DNA of 64,000 nucleotides, from assembly GCA_964017195.1 (NCBI GenBank), contig OZ024891.1:10329182-10393181 (forward strand). The letters run 5' to 3'. Origin of the DNA: Siderastrea radians (Eukaryota; Cnidaria; Anthozoa; Scleractinia; Rhizangiidae). The translations under genes and the position numbers were made by a program. Shown piece by piece: positions 59,353 through 64,000 of this stretch (positions are counted from its first letter, which is position 1; every line of letters starts with the position of its first letter). The notes beneath the pieces are model-generated. The model worked only from the letters and a program-made list of their open reading frames with translations. It did no database searches and was not told the DNA's origin.

Positions 59353-59470
59353 CGTATTGACTTTCAAAAACGCTTGCACAGTCGGAGTCAGAGTTAGCCA
59401 CCACAAATAAAAGTAAAAGGAGGCTAAAACTGATCAGGAAGGCGAGAATGTTTAGCCACGAACTGGCCAT
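59353..59470 (-). CDS. Gene D, exon 1: signal peptide
   Basis: ATG at 59470 starts MASSWLNILAFLISFSLLLL, a strongly hydrophobic leader, then DSDCASVFESQYG and donor TACG/GTAAGT in phase 1. The next exon joins as D-HALVG. Unlike A and B, the leader and PAN domain lie in separate exons. Confidence 0.8.
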
Positions 59471-60430
59471 CGCAAACTTAAGAAATAAAGCGTGTTATTT
59501 CGTCTATTGACATCTCTTTGATAGACTGAACCATGTTACACCTGTCCATCTTAATTACTCTTCATGTGTAATGAATGTCTGGATTAATTCTAGCTGATAT
59601 ATTGGTTAACGTTCATTCTTTACATAAGTAATAACCAAAAAACGTTAATTATTAATTCAAAAAGGTAAGCTAAACTTTGCAATATTTAAACATGTATGGT
59701 TTGCCGTTGGCCTCTCGATCCGGCCAGAAAGTAGTGAACAGTGAATCCTGTCTACAGTGCAAATGTTATTTTCCAAGAAAGAGACTGTAGCTAAACTGAA
59801 TATTTATCGCGTGGTATCTATTCTCCCCGTAGGAGCAGCTATCATATTAATATTTAACCCATCACTCTGACTGTTAATTAAGATGCCCTGAAGATTAATT
59901 AAAGTTCTCAGTTTACTTAGTGTATGCTGGAGGGCTGCTCTAAATTACCCATTTTAAAAATATTATACCACGGCATTTTCATTTTCACTAACTTTGGATA
60001 GCATTCAATTTTATAAAATAGTATAAAAAGTACATGTCTCACGCTATTAAACAGAGGTAAGGACGTGTTGAAAGTCTTTCGTTGTGGTAACTTAGAAGCA
60101 AAGTACAACCAATAAACTGAGCCGCAAAAGCAACAATCGACAGCGAAAGTTACAAATTTTGATTCTACTCTAGTCAGAAATGACGGGGGCACGCTCGCCA
60201 AGTAGGTAGCCTGCTGAGAAGGGATGGCGCTTTGAACCTCTAGAACGCGATGATGGTACGTGACCAAGACCGCTGGGGTTGGGTGATAGGAAGCGGGATA
60301 ACATTTCGTTCGTGGGTGTGCTTTCGCTAGAAATCCAGAAAGTATGATATATTTTGGAAAATGCTAGCTGGATTAAAATAAACAACAACAACAACAACAA
60401 CAAAACACCACTATTCAAGTGCATTCACAT
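59471..60430. other. Spacer between gene D and the polymerase element
   Basis: Presumed to hold the gene D promoter. No element recognised. A (CAA)n run at 60380-60403 creates a false poly-Leu leader on the minus strand. Confidence 0.45.
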
Positions 60431-60479
60431 CCCACAACAGCGAGATTGGGATGACTTCCTTTCTGGCCAGTAGTAAACT

Positions 60480-60620
60480 CCGCTCGTTTGGGCGGTAATG
60501 CTGGCTTCTGATTGGTCGAGAGCGATCACGTGACTAGAGGAACTTCCGGTGGGGGAAACCGCTGACCAGTAGGAAAAAGGGATCGTGGGCTCATAGAACC
60601 GGAAGTCACGTGTTTTGGAA
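60480..60620. promoter_or_regulatory. Promoter-like cluster of CCAAT, E-box and ETS-type sites
   Basis: GATTGG (inverted CCAAT) near 60509, CACGTG near 60528 and 60607, and ACTTCCGG/CCGGAAGT near 60543 and 60599 lie within about 110 bp of GC-rich DNA. Which gene it would drive is not clear. It may belong to the terminal region of the polymerase-bearing element. Confidence 0.35.
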
Positions 60621-60700
60621 TGAGAAACCGCTGGCGAGTAGGAAAAATGGATCGTGGGCTCAAGGTGGGTGAAAACCGCTGAGAAAACGCGGGCTCAAAG
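60555..60700. repeat. Direct repeats next to the polymerase gene
   Basis: GAAACCGCTG followed by AGTAGGAAAAA and GGATCGTGGGCTCA occurs at 60555 and 60624, and a partial third unit (AAAACCGCTG…GCGGGCTCAAAG) at 60671. They may be subterminal repeats of the mobile element. Confidence 0.75.
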
Positions 60701-60764
60701 TCCAAAGTCCAATTTGGGGAACGTGGGTGGTCCTTGAAAACAAGACAAAATGAATAAATCACAT

Positions 60765-60770
60765 TTTATT
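60765..60770 (-). terminator. Polyadenylation signal AATAAA for the polymerase gene
   Basis: Minus-strand AATAAA about 75 bp after the polymerase stop codon. Confidence 0.6.
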
Positions 60771-60845
60771 GATTTGTTTTACAATAACTGTGGTTTTCCT
60801 TTGAGTTCCTCTTTGATAAGTGTTCCTTTTATGATGAGTGTTCAG

Positions 60846-63800
60846 TTACTGGTATCCATAGGGGTAGGTCTTGAAGGTGTTGTGATCAATGACTCGTTTG
60901 TCATACACCAGCTTGTACCATTTATGTTGGGGTTCAGTGAGCAAGGTGTAGTTTGTTGGGTTGCGAACAATTTGATGGGTTTTTGTTACTTGTATTTCCC
61001 GTGGTTTGGGAAGGGGTTTCTGGATTTCGTCCTGGACATTCTGACGCATGACGTCATAATTGAGCTGGGTGTGTCCTTCGCTGTTGAGTCGGAAGCCTCT
61101 GACCTTGCATTCCACGTTTCCTTTATTCGTAGTATACCCATAGTTCTTGGGTCCTCCACTGACAAATTCTTGGATGTATTCTTTATCATCTAATTCGGAG
61201 GCGAAGTCCCCAAGATAGGAACCCAATACAGGTTTGAATTGAGTGGGTGTTTCCTCCAGGTAGATGACAGAGTCGGTGTCAAAGTAGAGGACTCTTTCCC
61301 CTAAGGCTTTGAGGGCGTCATACAATTTAAGGCGGGCGTGGCAGGTAGTGAAGCAGGCCACAAAAATGTTGAGGTTGGGTGAGACGCGGATGTCCTCTTT
61401 TTGTTTTTGGTAGTGGATCTCCACAGTTTGTTCATTGATAACTGCGACGTGACGTACGTCTAAGGCATCGCTATCCAAAAACTGGTGGAAGGCATGAGGA
61501 TCATCAAAGGGTTGAATTTGCGTCTTGTTGAGGCGTTGTCCAAACTTACCCCACATGGAGTTGAGCATGAGCTTAGCTAGGGTACGCAGGCCCGGGTTGT
61601 ATTCGATCTTGTGGTACTCCAACTGGATGCCTTCATGCAGGAAGTACTGTTCGATGTAACGTTGCTTTTCTTCTTCTGTCATGTTGTTCTTAGGCCACCC
61701 ACTAGCTTCTTGTTTGATTTTCAACCAGGTGTTGACATAATCGGCGAAGAGGCCCTCACAGGTTTCTTCAAAATGCCAGGCTTCATAGATGTATTGGACT
61801 TGGTACCCGAGCTCCACGGCTTTATACAGTTCTGGGGTGCACCAGGTACTGGTGAGGGCGCGTTGGTCGTCGGTGTGATGGCAATGATAGGATCTGTCCA
61901 AAAGAGGTTTGTCCATTTCTTCTTCCACACAACGGGCACAGAGTGGAAAGAGCAGTTTGTTGTCATGACGGTAAGGCAGCACGGGATGGTACAATTCACG
62001 GGGAGGCAGGACTTTGCATTGAATGAGGCCAAAGTACTGGTGTATGTCCGTGTGACCCGGCAGATAATAGATGGTAGGATGTCCTTTGGGGTAGGTGGAC
62101 TTCTTGTTGACCCACGGGTACAAGGAGGTGACATCGATGTAGTGAATTTTTTGGCCAGGGGTAATATGATGGTAGAGTTTGATGGCATTGGTACGACCTC
62201 CACAGAAAGCATCCCGAGGTTCAAGAGGTTGGATAAAGTTGAGTTCCCGGACGAAGGAGTCGATCTCTGGGTGGGTGTCTCGGAGGTGGTCCCATTGACA
62301 TCCCCACATTTGAATGACGTTGTACCCTTGGTTGGTAAGCTTTTGGACTTTGTTTTGGGTGACGTCATAGAGGTCCTGCATGGTTCGATCATAGTTGCGG
62401 GGATGTTTTTCGTAGCGATGGGGATAACAGGTAGGGCATCCGTGGGTGAAACAGCCTTGAAATTCGTAGACGGTGTGGGTGTCGCGGCAATAACCATCCA
62501 CATAGATGTTGGTCCCGGGGATCTTATACTCGCCTTGATTTCGGACATGTTGAATGTACTGAGGCTTTGGATTGGCACTGGCCAGTAGATCGTTGGGGTT
62601 GAGATCTTGGAGGGCGCGTTGACGTAGTTGGTGATCGCACCAGGTTAACCATTCAAGGGCTGGGATGGACTGGTTGATGTTGTTGTTTCTCCAGCCCTTC
62701 TGACCGGCGGGTTCGCTGGCAATACTGTTGGGGATCATCCGGTTCATACGTAAATCTCGATTACAAGCGGAGGCAATGGTGACGTGATCGAAGGGATTGA
62801 AGCCTGTTAAGTCTTCAAACATGCGTTTGAAAGTCAGACATCCTTGTTTGAGGAGTCGTACATCGGAGCTGCAATAGGCCAATAACTCTTGTTGGAAATG
62901 AAACACCACACCCTGGTCGCGTTGTTGTTGATGCCAGGTTTCAAAGGCTTGTCTGCCTTCGAGTGTCATGCTCTCAGGCATGTAGTAATCGCGTGAGGGG
63001 AGGATGCCCACGTAGTGTTGATGCTTAGGTATGTTGAACTTGTGGGGGAAATAGCCTTTGCAGAGTTCTGTCAAACCAAAGGTTTTGGGAAACGCGGAGA
63101 GGGGCATCTGGAAGAAACTCATGGAATCAATGAACCGGATGCGGTCATGTTTGATCTCTAACAGTTTACATCCGTTGCGGAGTTGTTGGACGATGCGGTT
63201 GTCACTATAATATTCTTGGATGATAAAGTACCCATCGTACCCTTGAAAATTATGAGCGATGACATTGACTTGACGGGTATCGTTGAGGGTCAAGGTATCC
63301 AACCATTCCAGAAAGTCACGGATACAAGTGGCACCTGGGAAAGGCTTGGGTTCATCCTTGTCTTCGGTTTCGGCCACGACGAGATTGGCAATGTGTTTTC
63401 CCTGGGGTTGCATGGCTTCGATATCAAAGAAGACGTGTAAGGGAGGCAGGTCTTCCTCGTCCTCGGAGGAGGAGGCATGGGGTTCCGCGGCGGCGGCGGC
63501 ACCTCGTTTGGCGCGAGGACCTTTTTGACGGGTCCTCTTTCTCTTCTTTTGGTCTTGAGGTTTGGAGGCTCTTTGTATAAAACAACGGTGTTTGTCGGCG
63601 TGGACGTACTGATGACAAGAAGGGCAATCCACGTGCCAACAAAGGTGACGTTGAATGCGGGACAAGCCCACATTTTGTTGATAACAGTCAATGCATCGGT
63701 GTCGTTGAGAGCACACGGAGGTCTGGAGGCCCGTGACGGGTTTGCCCGCATGGGTCTTGCTGGAATGGGCTTCGTAACACGCGGGTCCAAAAAAGTCCCG

Positions 63801-64000
63801 ATGACACGAGTCGCAACGTTGAGTGGCTTTCAGGTGTCGGGGGTAAGCATGTTGAAAGTCTGGACAATCTTTCTGTCGACAGGCTCCACACAACTTGGTT
63901 TTGGTGCATCGATGCATCCCCTCATTGTCATAGGGTTTCCAACAATCCGCACACACATAACTGGACCCAAAAAATCCCGGCAATTTGGTGATGACATCAT
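60846..64000 (-). CDS. PolB: Protein-primed family B DNA polymerase (Polinton/Maverick-adintovirus type), 5' end beyond window
   Basis: One uninterrupted frame of more than 1,045 codons stays open to the window edge, so the N-terminus is missing; no start is assigned. The N-terminal part has many C-x2-C/C-x-H zinc-knuckle pairs (residues about 10-135, counting from position 63983), then a basic/poly-Ala/acidic linker. Exonuclease motifs: FFDIEA (about 185), NFQGYDG (about 245) and YCSSD (about 370). VYEFQGCFTHGCPTCY (about 505) is a Cys/His cluster typical of Polinton-type enzymes. Polymerase motifs: A DVTSLYP (about 617), B KLMLNSMWG (about 804), C YFDTDS (about 900). All catalytic acidic residues are present. 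It replicates linear element DNA from a terminal protein. The ORF is much richer in GC than its surroundings, and large false frames on both strands overlap it. Confidence 0.93.
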   Translation of the reverse strand, partial: DVITKLPGFFGSSYVCADCWKPYDNEGMHRCTKTKLCGACRQKDCPDFQHAYPRHLKATQRCDSCHRDFFGPACYEAHSSKTHAGKPVTGLQTSVCSQRHRCIDCYQQNVGLSRIQRHLCWHVDCPSCHQYVHADKHRCFIQRASKPQDQKKRKRTRQKGPRAKRGAAAAAEPHASSSEDEEDLPPLHVFFDIEAMQPQGKHIANLVVAETEDKDEPKPFPGATCIRDFLEWLDTLTLNDTRQVNVIAHNFQGYDGYFIIQEYYSDNRIVQQLRNGCKLLEIKHDRIRFIDSMSFFQMPLSAFPKTFGLTELCKGYFPHKFNIPKHQHYVGILPSRDYYMPESMTLEGRQAFETWHQQQRDQGVVFHFQQELLAYCSSDVRLLKQGCLTFKRMFEDLTGFNPFDHVTIASACNRDLRMNRMIPNSIASEPAGQKGWRNNNINQSIPALEWLTWCDHQLRQRALQDLNPNDLLASANPKPQYIQHVRNQGEYKIPGTNIYVDGYCRDTHTVYEFQGCFTHGCPTCYPHRYEKHPRNYDRTMQDLYDVTQNKVQKLTNQGYNVIQMWGCQWDHLRDTHPEIDSFVRELNFIQPLEPRDAFCGGRTNAIKLYHHITPGQKIHYIDVTSLYPWVNKKSTYPKGHPTIYYLPGHTDIHQYFGLIQCKVLPPRELYHPVLPYRHDNKLLFPLCARCVEEEMDKPLLDRSYHCHHTDDQRALTSTWCTPELYKAVELGYQVQYIYEAWHFEETCEGLFADYVNTWLKIKQEASGWPKNNMTEEEKQRYIEQYFLHEGIQLEYHKIEYNPGLRTLAKLMLNSMWGKFGQRLNKTQIQPFDDPHAFHQFLDSDALDVRHVAVINEQTVEIHYQKQKEDIRVSPNLNIFVACFTTCHARLKLYDALKALGERVLYFDTDSVIYLEETPTQFKPVLGSYLGDFASELDDKEYIQEFVSGGPKNYGYTTNKGNVECKVRGFRLNSEGHTQLNYDVMRQNVQDEIQKPLPKPREIQVTKTHQIVRNPTNYTLLTEPQHKWYKLVYDKRVIDHNTFKTYPYGYQ

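Noticed and set aside
60170..60424. Apparent poly-Leu signal peptide ORF
   Set aside because: The Leu run comes from a (CAA)n microsatellite read on the minus strand; nothing follows that looks like protein.
61611..62588. Long open frames of 325 codons (+) and 285 codons (-) inside the polymerase gene
   Set aside because: They overlap the conserved polymerase frame, have low-complexity composition and arise from its GC-rich codons.
63290..63790. 166-codon minus-strand frame near the window end
   Set aside because: Proline/threonine-rich out-of-frame shadow of the polymerase N-terminal region.

Overview
The window looks like nuclear DNA of a cnidarian, most likely an anthozoan such as a stony coral. 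This is inferred from split genes with canonical GT/AG borders, secreted PAN/EGF/fibrinogen-like modules, tRNA-headed SINE-like repeats, and a very dense mix of DNA transposons, LINE and Penelope fragments in AT-rich sequence. I could not run a search, so the species is not fixed. No bacterial operons, rRNA or CRISPR arrays are visible.

The host content is a small cluster of related secreted-protein genes, all on the minus strand. Gene A (exons 7773 to 4253) reads signal peptide-PAN, EGF, EGF, then a three-repeat beta-trefoil domain. Gene B (29510 to 21951) reads signal peptide-PAN, EGF, then a fibrinogen-related C-terminal domain split over two exons. Gene D (59470 to 55014) reads signal peptide, PAN, a degenerate EGF, then a trefoil exon of exactly the same length (422 bp) as in gene A. 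Splice phases agree at every junction: PAN exons end in phase 0 and the modules that follow join in phase 1, so C-terminal domains can be exchanged. Genes A and B each carry one apparent single-base deletion. The 3' halves of A and D, with the LINE fragment behind them, form a segmental duplication (about 3.3-4.7 kb against 54.2-55.4 kb).

Most of the rest is mobile DNA. From left to right: 10-bp-period TTCCATGGAA palindromic satellites; LINE endonuclease relics; a decayed Crypton-type tyrosine recombinase; a complete hAT transposon with a perfect 8-bp target duplication and a broken transposase; a 2.8-kb inverted-repeat structure; GC-rich CCCCGGG repeats; tRNA-derived SINE-like units; a hAT-like MITE in two copies; a Penelope-like fragment; and several families flanked by TTAA. 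One TTAA element carries a truncated THAP domain (Kolobok-like). Another contains a 0.7-kb near-perfect palindrome and sits in the reading frame of an unrecognised gene. From 35.3 to 44.4 kb the sequence is quiet, gene-poor and rich in TACATGTA.

The right edge (60.8-64.0 kb) holds a long, intact, GC-richer ORF for a protein-primed family B DNA polymerase of the Polinton/Maverick/adintovirus type. Its 5' end is cut by the window edge.
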